From NCBI GenBank assembly GCA_017303805.1, contig JAFLBQ010000001.1, forward strand, positions 434,001 to 498,000: 64,000 nt of DNA. The letters run 5' to 3'. This DNA is from Cytophagales bacterium. Its GTDB lineage: Bacteria; Bacteroidota; Bacteroidia; Cytophagales; Cyclobacteriaceae. Positions 42,880-52,105 of the stretch are shown one piece after another; position 1 is the first letter of the stretch; each line of letters starts with the position of its first letter. A program made the position numbers and the translations under genes. The notes below the pieces were generated by a model that saw only the letters and a list, made by a program, of their open reading frames with translations, searched no databases and was not told the DNA's origin.

Positions 42880-44454
42880 TTGTGCTCATTTATTAATTCC
42901 CGGCATTTGATAGATAGGATTATTTTATCTGATCAAGAGAGAGTTACCAACGGAGGCGTAGCCTACACTATTAAATCAATTAACGCCAGAGTAGCTGAAT
43001 TGATCAAAGCAAACCCGGCCGGATATATTGCTTTTCAATTCGAAGGGATAGACCCTGTGGCTATTCCTGCTTCTGAATTAGACAAAGCACAGGTTTGGAC
43101 ATTTGACCTCCAGGCTTTTCCAGCTTTACTGAGTTACTCAGTGCCTTCTTCTTTTTTTAATCTTCAACCCATTGCTGCTGAGCACACAACCTGGTTAGTA
43201 TCGTTAAAAAATTGTATCATCAATAAATCTGTAATAACCAGTTCCTTTTTGGATGAAAGCTTTAATACCGTATCCGGGGCAACTTTGTGGTGGGCTTATA
43301 AGCAATTATGGAGTGGCACAATAATTCGACATAGAAAGTGGAGGGATATTGTACCGGAGAGTGATTGTACAGATGCAGATCAACTTCGGATGGTGTACCT
43401 GCATCAGGGGCTTAAATGGGCAGGGTGGACGTGTTTACGTGTAGGGTTAAAAAATCTCTTTCGTGGTTTAAGATTGTTATCAAGCCTGCAAAAATTCTCC
43501 GGAAGGTACACGACTCAATATATTGATTGGAGCAAATGGAAAGAATCGGAGTATGATAGATCAGCCAGGGTAACGATTTTGATTCCCACGGTCGATCGCT
43601 ATCCATACCTTAACACGTTACTCACTCAATTAGCTGACCAGGTAGTTAAGCCAAGTGAGATTATCGTAGTAGATCAAACAGCAGAACCCAAGCGGCAACC
43701 CTTGGTGCATCCTCAGTTACCGCTAAGTGTTTACTATCTGGACGAAGCGGGGCAATGCAGATCGAGAAATCATGGGTTACAGAATTCATCCGGTGATTAT
43801 ATTTTATTTTTGGATGACGATGACGAGGTTTACCCGGAATTAATTCAAGATCACTTAAAAACGCTTTCCTTTTTTGATGCAGATGCAAGTTGTGGTGTTT
43901 GCCAGGAGCCAGGCCAAAAGGAAACCCCCGAGTTGTACCGGAGAATTCGGGCTTCTGATTTACTTTCGACTAATAATGGCATGGTTAGGCGGTCTGCCTT
44001 AACTAAGTCAGGCTTGTTCGATATGGTGTATGATCGGGGGCAACGGGCAGATGGCGATTTAGGTGCGCGCTTGTATTTAACTGGGGCGCTTATAATTTTG
44101 AATCCTTCAATTTCTGTTTTTCATCATCGGGCTCCTCAAGGCGGATTACGGAAACATAATGTGCGCAAAGTAACCTATGCAACAAGCAGATCGCGGATAA
44201 CGCACCGAAGGTTGCCCCACGTTACCGAGCTGTACTTTAACCTAAAGTATTTTACGAAGTTACAACAATCAGAATACCGGTTACTTTCCGCATTGGGTAC
44301 TTTGAGCATCCGGGGTGGAGTGTTAAAGAAATTATTAAAAGTCGGTTATGGATTGGTTGTAATGCCGAATACGTTGTGGTTGCTATTTCAACGACAAAAA
44401 AGAGCAGAGAAGGTTCTTCAAGGGCCCTCCAACATACCGTACCTGGAAGCCTGA
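42880..44454 (+). CDS. GT2 glycosyltransferase with a 220-residue N-terminal extension
   Basis: The best start is TTG at 42880, as upstream ATGs are in other frames. The 524-residue protein has its GT2 domain only from about residue 225: RVTILIPTVDRYPYLNTLLTQLADQVVKPSEIIVVDQT, then YILFLDDDDEVYPELI as the DxD region. The first 220 residues (LIDRIILSDQERVTNGG, later WWAYKQLWSGTIIRHRKWRDIV) resemble no domain I know. That part might be a second transferase-like or substrate-binding domain. Confidence 0.78.
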   Translation: MCSFINSRHLIDRIILSDQERVTNGGVAYTIKSINARVAELIKANPAGYIAFQFEGIDPVAIPASELDKAQVWTFDLQAFPALLSYSVPSSFFNLQPIAAEHTTWLVSLKNCIINKSVITSSFLDESFNTVSGATLWWAYKQLWSGTIIRHRKWRDIVPESDCTDADQLRMVYLHQGLKWAGWTCLRVGLKNLFRGLRLLSSLQKFSGRYTTQYIDWSKWKESEYDRSARVTILIPTVDRYPYLNTLLTQLADQVVKPSEIIVVDQTAEPKRQPLVHPQLPLSVYYLDEAGQCRSRNHGLQNSSGDYILFLDDDDEVYPELIQDHLKTLSFFDADASCGVCQEPGQKETPELYRRIRASDLLSTNNGMVRRSALTKSGLFDMVYDRGQRADGDLGARLYLTGALIILNPSISVFHHRAPQGGLRKHNVRKVTYATSRSRITHRRLPHVTELYFNLKYFTKLQQSEYRLLSALGTLSIRGGVLKKLLKVGYGLVVMPNTLWLLFQRQKRAEKVLQGPSNIPYLEA

Positions 44455-44469
44455 TTAGTTGCATACAAA

Positions 44470-46332
44470 ATGTGTGGAATTTTAGGATATGCGAATCTAA
44501 ATGCCTCAAATAATCTGCCACGGCAGTTATTGAATGCGGCACTCACCACACTTCGGCACAGAGGTCCTGATGGCGAGGGGGAATGGATGAATGAGAATGT
44601 TTACCTGGGTCATCGCAGACTTAGCATTATCGATCTTTCTAGCGCTGCGCGTCAACCATTTACTTCTGGCAGCGGTGGCTGTCATCTTACATACAATGGC
44701 GAAATTTATAATTTCCGTTCCTTAGCCGCAGACCTTTCTTTAAAGACGCAATCCGATACAGAAGTTTTAGTGGAAGGATATGAGAAATTTGGTGTTGGAT
44801 ATTTTTTGAGACTAAAGGGTATTTATGCTTTTGGCCTTGTAGATTCAAGACAGTCTAAATTGTTGCTTTATCGCGATTCAGCGGGTATCAAACCGCTATA
44901 CTATGCCAAAGTGGGACAGGAATTTGCTTTTGCAAGCGAAATAAAAGCTTTAAGGAAAATTTTCGGTACCAAATTAACAACCAATAAGCGGGCAATTGAA
45001 AGTTATTTAAAACTTGGGTACATCCCCGAACCGGATACTATTTACAATGAAATCGCAGCGCTCAATCCCGGATGTTTACTTACCCTTGATCTAAAGGACT
45101 TCTCGATCAGAGAAATGCAACTTTTCAGATATTCATTTCAATACGAAAACTCATTTAGTTTTAATGAAAATAAGGAGCAAACGGATTACCTGTTACGTCA
45201 GGCTGCATTTCGAAATCTGGTAGCTGATGTAAATGTAAATTTGGCGTTGAGTGGCGGAATTGATTCATCGTTGCTCAGTTATTATTTACGCGATTACGGA
45301 GTTGATAAAGCTATTACAATAAAATTTGGCGAGGATGCTTATAACGAAGTGCCAACAGCTACCGAATTTGCAAATCATTTAAAGCTTAGTCATGTTGTAG
45401 CTGATATTACGGATAGCAGCCAATTGGATTTGCTTAATAAACTTTTGTTTCATTTCGATCAACCTTTTGCAGATTCTTCACTTATTCCATTCTACTTTCT
45501 TTGCAGGGAGGGGGCCAGGCATTCAAAAGTTCTGATTGGTGGTGATGGTGGTGACGAAATCCATAACGGATATCTCACACATCGGGTTTTTCCGTTGCTT
45601 TCAGTTTTACAGCGCAACTGGCTTGTTAAGCGTACTTCTGCTCTTGCCATGGCAGGCCATAGTTTATTGGCCCCCCATTTGGCCAGATTCATTTTAAAAT
45701 ACAATAGTCTGATAAAGACAGGCAATCGGCAAGAGTTGCTTTCGCAACTGGTTTCCTGGTTTCCGGCAAGCCAACGCCAATATCCCATACTACCATTTAT
45801 TAAACCATTTAGCTTCCAACCTGTATTCGAAGATAGCGCTAAAACAGAGTTGAGCGATGCAGCTTATGTGCAAGCTTATTTATTTGAGCAGAGGATGCGA
45901 AGCGATTATCTAAGGAAAGCAGATATGATGTCAATGATCAATGGACTTGAGTATCGGGTTCCGATGTTGGATGAGGACCTTGTCTCTTTTTCTCTAACAG
46001 TACCGTCAACGCAGAAAACTTCACTTAGAAAATCTAAACTAATGCTGCGGTCAATTCACTCTGAGTACTTTCCTTTGCCCTTATCTAATTTAAGAAAGAA
46101 AGGCTTCTCTTTACCATTGGATACATGGCTTGGCACTAAAGCCCTAAATGAAATCAGAACTAATTTATTTAATAGTAAAGGAATTGTGAAAGATTACATA
46201 GACCTGGAATACCTGAACTTACTTTTTCAAACATTAACTGATAAGAAATTACAACGGTATAGCAGTCGTGAATCAGCCTATCAGCGCATTCTGATTTTAC
46301 ATTCACTTGATCAATGGAATAGAAACAGATAG
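44470..46332 (+). CDS. asnB: Asparagine synthase (glutamine-hydrolysing), EPS-locus paralogue
   Basis: This 620-residue two-domain protein has class II glutaminase with Cys2 (MCGILGYANL, nucleophile after Met removal), HRGPDGEGEW, GHRRLSIIDLS and YNGEIYNF. The synthetase domain follows with the PP-loop SGGIDSS (about 261-267) and GGDGGDEIHNGY. EPS-associated AsnB paralogues are common and may amidate uronic acids or amino-acid-like substituents in the glycan, though free asparagine synthesis is the reference reaction. With the PP-loop-only protein at 37216, the locus has two family members. Confidence 0.9.
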   Translation: MCGILGYANLNASNNLPRQLLNAALTTLRHRGPDGEGEWMNENVYLGHRRLSIIDLSSAARQPFTSGSGGCHLTYNGEIYNFRSLAADLSLKTQSDTEVLVEGYEKFGVGYFLRLKGIYAFGLVDSRQSKLLLYRDSAGIKPLYYAKVGQEFAFASEIKALRKIFGTKLTTNKRAIESYLKLGYIPEPDTIYNEIAALNPGCLLTLDLKDFSIREMQLFRYSFQYENSFSFNENKEQTDYLLRQAAFRNLVADVNVNLALSGGIDSSLLSYYLRDYGVDKAITIKFGEDAYNEVPTATEFANHLKLSHVVADITDSSQLDLLNKLLFHFDQPFADSSLIPFYFLCREGARHSKVLIGGDGGDEIHNGYLTHRVFPLLSVLQRNWLVKRTSALAMAGHSLLAPHLARFILKYNSLIKTGNRQELLSQLVSWFPASQRQYPILPFIKPFSFQPVFEDSAKTELSDAAYVQAYLFEQRMRSDYLRKADMMSMINGLEYRVPMLDEDLVSFSLTVPSTQKTSLRKSKLMLRSIHSEYFPLPLSNLRKKGFSLPLDTWLGTKALNEIRTNLFNSKGIVKDYIDLEYLNLLFQTLTDKKLQRYSSRESAYQRILILHSLDQWNRNR

Positions 46333-46339
46333 ATTTAAA

Positions 46340-47446
46340 ATGGATACAGTGAGGAATTCAATTGTTCATATTATTGATGAGCTAACACCGGGCGGAGCTG
46401 AAAAAATTTTGGTATTGGCCGCAAACGGGTTCATGCGGCTAAATTATCAGGTAACCGTGGTTACCATCATCAGACCGGGCGAACTTGTATCACTTTTGGA
46501 TTCCGGAGTTCGCCACATCTGCTTAAACCGGAAGACACATTGGGATTTACGGGCGCTTTTTCAACTTAGAGGTATTATTCATTCAAATGACCTGACTCAC
46601 GTTCATCTGAAGCATACTTTAAAATATATTTTTTTAAGTTACGTGGTAAGGCCCTTCCGCAGTCGTGTGTTGCTTCACGATCATTCCGGAGACGTACTAG
46701 TAAACCGGAGAAATGTGTACCCATGGATAATGCGATGGTGGGTAAAACGTATGTATTACCTGGGCGTTACGCGCGAATTAACAGATTGGGCAATTAAAGT
46801 ATATAAAATAAACCGGAAGCGGGCATTTACTCTCCAAAATGTAGTAGAACCTGGACTCGCAAACTATACGCCACCCGAATTTAATCAAGGGTCAACGCTT
46901 CGGTTTGTAGTGGTTTCGAACTTCAGACCAATTAAAAATATAAACTTTGCAATTGGTCTTATTAACTACCTGCGAACGTTTAGAAACCTGGATGCAACAC
47001 TTACAATTTTTGGGCAACCCATTGATACAACTTACTTTCATCAGATTTTAGCGCTGATTAAAGAGTTTAAACTTGAATCAGCAATAAGTATTGTAACAAA
47101 CGAAACCGATGTTTTGCCACGACTAAAAGATTTTGATTTGGGTTTGCATTGTTCGCTGGCGGAGACGGGCCCGCTTTCGCTTCTTGAATTTATGCAAGCC
47201 GGTTTGCCTTTTTTAGGGATACAAAGAGGACATGTAGCTGAGGACGTACTTGATTTTCGAGCGGAGCTTATTATAAACAATTATGACTTTAGCCACTGGG
47301 CCGATCGGATTCAGATTATTGTTCCGCATCGAAATACGTTGTCCACGGATCTTCAGAAATTTGTGAACTATAATTATAAGAGTGAGGATTACATTGCAAA
47401 ACTTGATAAAATATATTCCGGTATTATTTATGAAAAGATTAAATAA
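46340..47446 (+). CDS. GT4-family glycosyltransferase
   Basis: The ATG at 46340 (MDTVRNSIVHIIDEL) is preferred over the in-frame one at 46307, which lies inside asnB. The 368-residue GT-B protein opens VHIIDELTPGGAEKILVLAANGF, the GGAE loop of GT4 enzymes. It has FVVVSNFRPIKNINFAIGLI in the C-domain and the E-x7-E site SLAETGPLSLLEFMQAGLPFL. It ends the first uninterrupted block of the locus and is followed by a 243-bp gap. Confidence 0.85.
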   Translation: MDTVRNSIVHIIDELTPGGAEKILVLAANGFMRLNYQVTVVTIIRPGELVSLLDSGVRHICLNRKTHWDLRALFQLRGIIHSNDLTHVHLKHTLKYIFLSYVVRPFRSRVLLHDHSGDVLVNRRNVYPWIMRWWVKRMYYLGVTRELTDWAIKVYKINRKRAFTLQNVVEPGLANYTPPEFNQGSTLRFVVVSNFRPIKNINFAIGLINYLRTFRNLDATLTIFGQPIDTTYFHQILALIKEFKLESAISIVTNETDVLPRLKDFDLGLHCSLAETGPLSLLEFMQAGLPFLGIQRGHVAEDVLDFRAELIINNYDFSHWADRIQIIVPHRNTLSTDLQKFVNYNYKSEDYIAKLDKIYSGIIYEKIK

Positions 47447-47689
47447 TATTTATTTAGGAAGAGATTCCGTTCTTTTAGCAAGATTCTTTTAGGTTTACCC
47501 CAATGGTATCAATTTTATTTTAGAAGACTTTAATTTAGAGGATTGGGTCGCTAAAATTTGAGCAGTCATGGTTAGTTACGGATTTTTTAGGAAGTTCATT
47601 GTGGATTGATTTAAGACCGTACACGCAATTGATAACTATCAAAGCAGTTTGTAACCTATTTACACATCAACTCTAAATATTAAATATCT
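47447..47689. other. Intergenic gap inside the polysaccharide locus
   Basis: This 243-bp stretch is the largest non-coding gap between 21.4 and 60 kb. It is AT-rich, holds no convincing ORF, and has no strong hairpin. It separates the GT4 gene from the GNAT/PIG-L/WbqC group and could carry an internal promoter, but I cannot point to a consensus pair. Confidence 0.5.
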
Positions 47690-48259
47690 ATGATAAACGG
47701 AAGAAACATTAGGATCCGGGCCACTGAGGATTCAGATAATGAATTTTTAACGGAATTGCTTAACGACCTCGAGATTGCTTACTATGAAGGTAGAAACGAC
47801 TTTCCATATAGTAATTTTTCTCAACATGAGTGGTTTTCTAAAAATCATAAGGATGGGCAGAAAGAAAGGATGATTATAGAAGATAAAAATAATCAAACCA
47901 GGTACGGCTATATAACTTTTAAACGAATTGACGAAGTTTCAAGGAGAGCTCATATTGCCATCAAATTGGGGAAAGCAAGCAGAGGCAAAGGTATCGCTGT
48001 AGATGCAGTTAAGTCCTTAATGAGTTTTTTGTTCTTTATTCAGAACTATAACCGACTTGAAGGTCATATTGCGGAATATAATATTCCATCGCAAAAACTG
48101 TTTATAGATAAGTGTAACTGGGAAGTTGAGGGCAAGGCCAAGGACGCACTATTCATGCACAACGAATTTCATTCATTGCTTTGGGTGTCATGTCTACGCA
48201 AAGATTATTTGACTAAAGAAGTGGATACATTTTATCTGGATCCTAAGAACCTTTACTAA
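47690..48259 (+). CDS. GNAT-family N-acetyltransferase (RimJ/RimL or PseH-like)
   Basis: This 189-residue protein has the GNAT fold: an opening RNIRIRATEDSDNEFLTELLND, the acetyl-CoA pyrophosphate loop in IKLGKASRGKGIAVDAVKSLM (about 94-114, R-G-K-G) and a late FIDKCNWEVEGKAKDALF segment. That architecture fits RimJ/RimL-type or PseH-like enzymes that acetylate an amino group of a nucleotide sugar. It starts a cassette of three genes (GNAT, PIG-L deacetylase, WbqC) with a gap of three bases and then an overlap. The sugar substrate is inferred from context. Confidence 0.82.
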   Translation: MINGRNIRIRATEDSDNEFLTELLNDLEIAYYEGRNDFPYSNFSQHEWFSKNHKDGQKERMIIEDKNNQTRYGYITFKRIDEVSRRAHIAIKLGKASRGKGIAVDAVKSLMSFLFFIQNYNRLEGHIAEYNIPSQKLFIDKCNWEVEGKAKDALFMHNEFHSLLWVSCLRKDYLTKEVDTFYLDPKNLY

Positions 48260-48262
48260 TTT

Positions 48263-48889
48263 TTGAGCATGCTTCAGTTAAAGAACAAAACAATTTTTGC
48301 CATCGCCCCTCATGTGGATGATGTAGAGCTAGGAGCCGGAGGCACTATTTACCAACTCGGTAAAACCAATAAAGTTTATTACATCGGATTATCATTGCCG
48401 CCTTTGGTTAACAATGATACGCTGTTGAGTGAGTTTCACAACAGTGCAGCTATTTTAGGTATAAAGCCTGATCATGTGATTTTAAAGTCTTACGACCCGC
48501 GCAATTTATTCGATGTGCGCCTCGAAATTTTGCAGTTCTTTTACGATTTGAACAAACAATACAAACCAGATCTTGTATTTATTCCTAACAGCAAGGATAT
48601 CCATCAGTCGCACGAAGTTGTTTTTGCCGAAGGCAGAAGAGCCTTTAAGTATTCCTCTATTTTGGGCTACGAACTTCCCTGGAATAGTTTTGATTTTAAA
48701 ATGGATATGTTTATTGAGCTTGACAAAAGTGCCATCGATGCAAAGGTAGCTGCCATTAATGCCTATGCCACCCAAAAGAGCCGGATGTTCTTTTCGAACG
48801 ATATAGTGGCTGATTTAGCCCGCGTACGAGGTAAGCAAATTGGGAGAGAATACGCAGAATGCTTTGAAGTTATAAGAATGATTGTATGA
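48263..48889 (+). CDS. PIG-L (LmbE-like) family deacetylase
   Basis: The open frame begins with TTG 48263; ATG 48269 is an equally good start. The protein of about 208 residues shows the zinc-site motif APHVDDVELGAGG (His17, Asp19/Asp20 from the TTG) and a later HQSHE motif near 116. This family removes N-acetyl groups from GlcNAc-type sugars. Here it could act on a lipid-linked or nucleotide-linked amino sugar, with the adjacent acetyltransferase and WbqC gene reshaping the N-acyl group. It overlaps the WbqC gene by four bases. Confidence 0.88.
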   Translation: MSMLQLKNKTIFAIAPHVDDVELGAGGTIYQLGKTNKVYYIGLSLPPLVNNDTLLSEFHNSAAILGIKPDHVILKSYDPRNLFDVRLEILQFFYDLNKQYKPDLVFIPNSKDIHQSHEVVFAEGRRAFKYSSILGYELPWNSFDFKMDMFIELDKSAIDAKVAAINAYATQKSRMFFSNDIVADLARVRGKQIGREYAECFEVIRMIV

Positions 48890-49596
48890 CTGTAAGTATT
48901 CACCAGCCGCACTTCTTACCCTGGCTGGGCTATTTTAATAAAGTATGGAACAGTGAGGTTTTTGTGTGGTTGCACAATGTGCAATTTCGAAAGAATTACT
49001 TTCAGAATAGAACCAAGCTAAAAAACCCACACACACAGCAAGAGTTTTGGCTAACAGTGCCTGTACGGGCTTCGTTGGGCACACCCATTGACGCAGTAGA
49101 GCAGGTAAATGACAGGTGGAGAATTCCGATGGCAAAGACGTTGGAACAATTTTATAAAAAGACCCCTTATTTTCATGAAATAGGAGCGGAGCTGATGGAG
49201 GTACTCCTGACATGCGATGCCAACCTGGATAGAATGAACTACCAGTTGTTTGAATTTTTACTCGGTAAACTGGAGTACCGCGGTCGGCTGGTGCGGGTAA
49301 GTGAGCTTCTTCCATTGGATGAAGAACCTAACCAAAGGCTGATCGACATTTGTAAAAAGCTGAATGCAACTTGCTACATAGCAGGAAAAGGAGGAAAGAA
49401 TTACATAAATACCGAGCAATGGCACAAGTCAGGCATTGAACTAATCTGGCAAGATTTTAAATCGGAAGGAGTAGTATATCCACAACCTGGTGATAGCTTT
49501 ATCCCTGGATTGTCCATTGTCGATTGCCTATTCAATACGGGTATTGCCGAAACCCGCAAACTAATTATTGAGCCCTGGCAATGGAAGAAAAAATAG
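48886..49596 (+). CDS. WbqC-family protein
   Basis: This 236-residue protein begins SIHQPHFLPWLGYFNKV, the family signature (HQPxxLPWxGYF, residues 5-17). The late GDSFIPGLSIVDCLFNTG is also typical. WbqC proteins occur in many O-antigen and amino-sugar loci; a role in attaching aminoacyl or acyl groups to an amino sugar has been discussed, but I do not regard the reaction as settled. Its stop overlaps the GT4 gene by 16 bp. Confidence 0.88.
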   Translation: MTVSIHQPHFLPWLGYFNKVWNSEVFVWLHNVQFRKNYFQNRTKLKNPHTQQEFWLTVPVRASLGTPIDAVEQVNDRWRIPMAKTLEQFYKKTPYFHEIGAELMEVLLTCDANLDRMNYQLFEFLLGKLEYRGRLVRVSELLPLDEEPNQRLIDICKKLNATCYIAGKGGKNYINTEQWHKSGIELIWQDFKSEGVVYPQPGDSFIPGLSIVDCLFNTGIAETRKLIIEPWQWKKK

Positions 49597-50753
49597 TTCC
49601 AATTTTTAAAACTAAGTTGGGTACTATTACCCAAACTAATCATTGGGCTGAGTCCGGAGAAGTGGTTGCCTACGAACCATACGTTCGCGAAATGCGGATT
49701 TGGGCAGACTTGTTTGAAGAGGTTAAAATTTTCACTCCGTTTACAACGACCTCAAAACAAGGAAGTTTGTGTGGTTATAACCGACCTAATATAAAATTTC
49801 AGTTTGTTCGCTACAATACTCAAATTTTCCGATGGGGCTTTTTAGTTCGGTTAATTCAAATGCCAATTGTGTTTGCTAAAATGGCGGTATTCATTTGGCA
49901 ACACGATTTTTTGTTAATAAGAAGTCCTGGCCATTTTGCATTCATGGCCCATATTTTAGTGGTGCTATTCCGCAAGCGAAGTATCACGAAGTTTGCCGGT
50001 TACTTCGGCTACTTTAAAGGCGAAAGAATTCCATCCATAGTGGAGCGATTTTGGATGCGCCATTTGTTGAGTAATCGCAACCTGGTGTTGGTTTACGGTA
50101 AAGCACCCAAACCAAATTTTATAAGCTACTTTCCACTACTGCTCTCCAACCAGGAGATTAAGACACTTGAAGAATTGCCGGCTGGCAAAAAGGCAGAACC
50201 GGTATTCAGATTCTATTCATTGGGCAGGCTTATTAAGGTAAAGGGTTATGACCTGGCGATTTTAGGTTTAGGAGAATTGTTTAAACTTAAACCCGAATGG
50301 AATTGGCACTACCACCTTCTAGGTGATGGCCCGGAGCAAAAACATCTGCTTGCACTTGCCCGGAGTTTGGGAATAGCAGATAGAATAACGTTTGAGGGTA
50401 GTCAATCCTATCTTACTGCCATGCAGATGATAAAGCAAGCAGATGCAGTAATTATGCCGGGTGTAATGGAAGGCTGGCCAAAAGTTGTTGTGGAGGCCTG
50501 GGTTGCAGGTACAATTCCAATCTGTGCAAATGCCGGCTTACTATCCGAAATTATTAGCCAACATGAGAACGGTTTTCTTTTCGAGCCCGATTCAAAATCG
50601 TTGGCCAATGTGTGTTTGGAACTATTTGAAAGGCGTTCGGAACGAATTCAATCTATGATTGATAGAGGCCGCCAACGGGCAAAACAACTAACCTCTGATT
50701 GCTTTCAGCAAGGCTTGGTAGAAATTTGCAAGACTCGTGCAAAGTTGAGTTAA
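49581..50753 (+). CDS. GT4-family glycosyltransferase
   Basis: This 390-residue GT-B protein has N-terminal GVL-like strands around LLIRSPGHFAFMAHILVVLF. Its C-terminal nucleotide domain reads FRFYSLGRLIKVKGYDLAILGL ... YHLLGDGPEQKHLLALARSLG and has the E-x7-E-like MPGVMEGWPKVVVEAWVAGTIPI. It has the KGYDLA donor loop of typical GT4 retaining enzymes. It overlaps the preceding WbqC gene. Confidence 0.86.
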   Translation: MEEKIVPIFKTKLGTITQTNHWAESGEVVAYEPYVREMRIWADLFEEVKIFTPFTTTSKQGSLCGYNRPNIKFQFVRYNTQIFRWGFLVRLIQMPIVFAKMAVFIWQHDFLLIRSPGHFAFMAHILVVLFRKRSITKFAGYFGYFKGERIPSIVERFWMRHLLSNRNLVLVYGKAPKPNFISYFPLLLSNQEIKTLEELPAGKKAEPVFRFYSLGRLIKVKGYDLAILGLGELFKLKPEWNWHYHLLGDGPEQKHLLALARSLGIADRITFEGSQSYLTAMQMIKQADAVIMPGVMEGWPKVVVEAWVAGTIPICANAGLLSEIISQHENGFLFEPDSKSLANVCLELFERRSERIQSMIDRGRQRAKQLTSDCFQQGLVEICKTRAKLS

Positions 50754-50758
50754 GATTC

Positions 50759-52105
50759 ATGCGTAAATCACTTACTCTTTCATTACTGCATGTTTTAACA
50801 GGCCTGTTAATTGCTAACTACCGCGACACCTCCTTTGCTTTTGGAATCCTGGTACTTACTGTAGCGGCAGGCCATATTGTGTTGTCTCAGAATAAGAATA
50901 ACCAGGCCATGCTATGGGCCGCTTATTTGGTAGGGCTCGAAATCCTGCTTCGAATGACAGGGGGTTTTCTGGTTTATGAAGCGGGTAAATACTCAGTAGT
51001 CTTTTTACTTTTGTTAGGGTTAATAGTTGAACAAGTCAACAAGCCCAAACCCTGGCCAATTGTTCTTTATGGTATTTTACTCTTGCCGTCTTTTGCGGTA
51101 GTAAACTTTCCGGATTTCCTGCATTTCAGAAAGGACGTATCGTTTAACCTTTCTGGCCCCCTAACACTCATTGTGTCCACGTATTATTTTTATTCGCGTC
51201 CTTTATTATTTAATCAAATTGTTGAATCGCTTCGGTTTATGGTGTATCCGTTAATAAGTGTAATCATTTATTTAACGCTCGTTACTCCGGAATTATCCGA
51301 CATTGAATATGGTACACAGTCGAATTTTCAGGCTGCCGCTGGTTTTGGCCCTAATCAGATTTCCATTATTATGGGATTGGGAATTTTATTGGTGGGCTTG
51401 TGTTTGTATTACGGCTACACACTTACCGGCACGTTAGTAACTGATGTGGTGATTATGTCGCTGTTCCTTATCAGAGGCCTTGCAACCTTTTCCCGTGGGG
51501 GAATGATAGGTGGAATTATCTCGCTCGGCCTGCTTATTTTGCTTAGTGTACTGTTCGCTAAAAGAATTATTTCCTGGCCTAAAGCACTTCTTTATATTCT
51601 CGGTGGGTTAACAATTGTATTATACTCCTGGAACTATGTGAATGAGATTTCTGATAATCGGTTAATGTATCGTTACCAGGGTTTAAACTACCGTACGGGA
51701 CAAGCAAAAGACATTACTTCTGGCCGCTTGATAATTTTATCTCATGAGTTGACCTTGTTTACTGACAACATCTGGCTGGGCGTTGGGCCTGGTATGGTAC
51801 GTGAGATAGCGGTAAAAGGAGTTCATTTTGCGAATACCCACTCTGAGTTTTCCAGAACCCTGGCTGAGCACGGTTTGTTTGGAGGTGCAGCCCTAATAAT
51901 AATGATTTTTTTTCCAGTCATGTATATCTTGAAAAAGCCTAAGGAAATTCTTCCAATCTCATTTGCAATACTCTTTCTGGTATTTTTTACAATGTTTCAT
52001 TCTGCAATGCGCCTGGCCATGCCTGGATTTTTGTATGGTTTGGTTTTCTTTTATCCGGGCAAAGCTTTCGGGAGTGATTTGCAAAAAAGTGAAGCAATCG
52101 CTTGA
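50759..52105 (+). CDS. O-antigen ligase/polymerase family membrane protein (Wzy- or WaaL-like)
   Basis: The ATG at 50759 (MRKSLTLSLLHVL) is preferred; the open frame from 50699 would overlap the GT4 gene. The 448-residue protein has about 11-12 membrane segments and a large periplasmic loop that includes GVGPGMVREIAVKG and THSEFSRTLAEHGLFGG. That His-containing H-x-E-F...E-x-G-x-x-G motif marks the Wzy_C/O-antigen-ligase superfamily. It could polymerise repeat units or ligate finished glycan to a lipid or protein. No Wzx flippase is visible in the window to accompany a Wzy, so the ligase role is equally open. Confidence 0.85.
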   Translation: MRKSLTLSLLHVLTGLLIANYRDTSFAFGILVLTVAAGHIVLSQNKNNQAMLWAAYLVGLEILLRMTGGFLVYEAGKYSVVFLLLLGLIVEQVNKPKPWPIVLYGILLLPSFAVVNFPDFLHFRKDVSFNLSGPLTLIVSTYYFYSRPLLFNQIVESLRFMVYPLISVIIYLTLVTPELSDIEYGTQSNFQAAAGFGPNQISIIMGLGILLVGLCLYYGYTLTGTLVTDVVIMSLFLIRGLATFSRGGMIGGIISLGLLILLSVLFAKRIISWPKALLYILGGLTIVLYSWNYVNEISDNRLMYRYQGLNYRTGQAKDITSGRLIILSHELTLFTDNIWLGVGPGMVREIAVKGVHFANTHSEFSRTLAEHGLFGGAALIIMIFFPVMYILKKPKEILPISFAILFLVFFTMFHSAMRLAMPGFLYGLVFFYPGKAFGSDLQKSEAIA

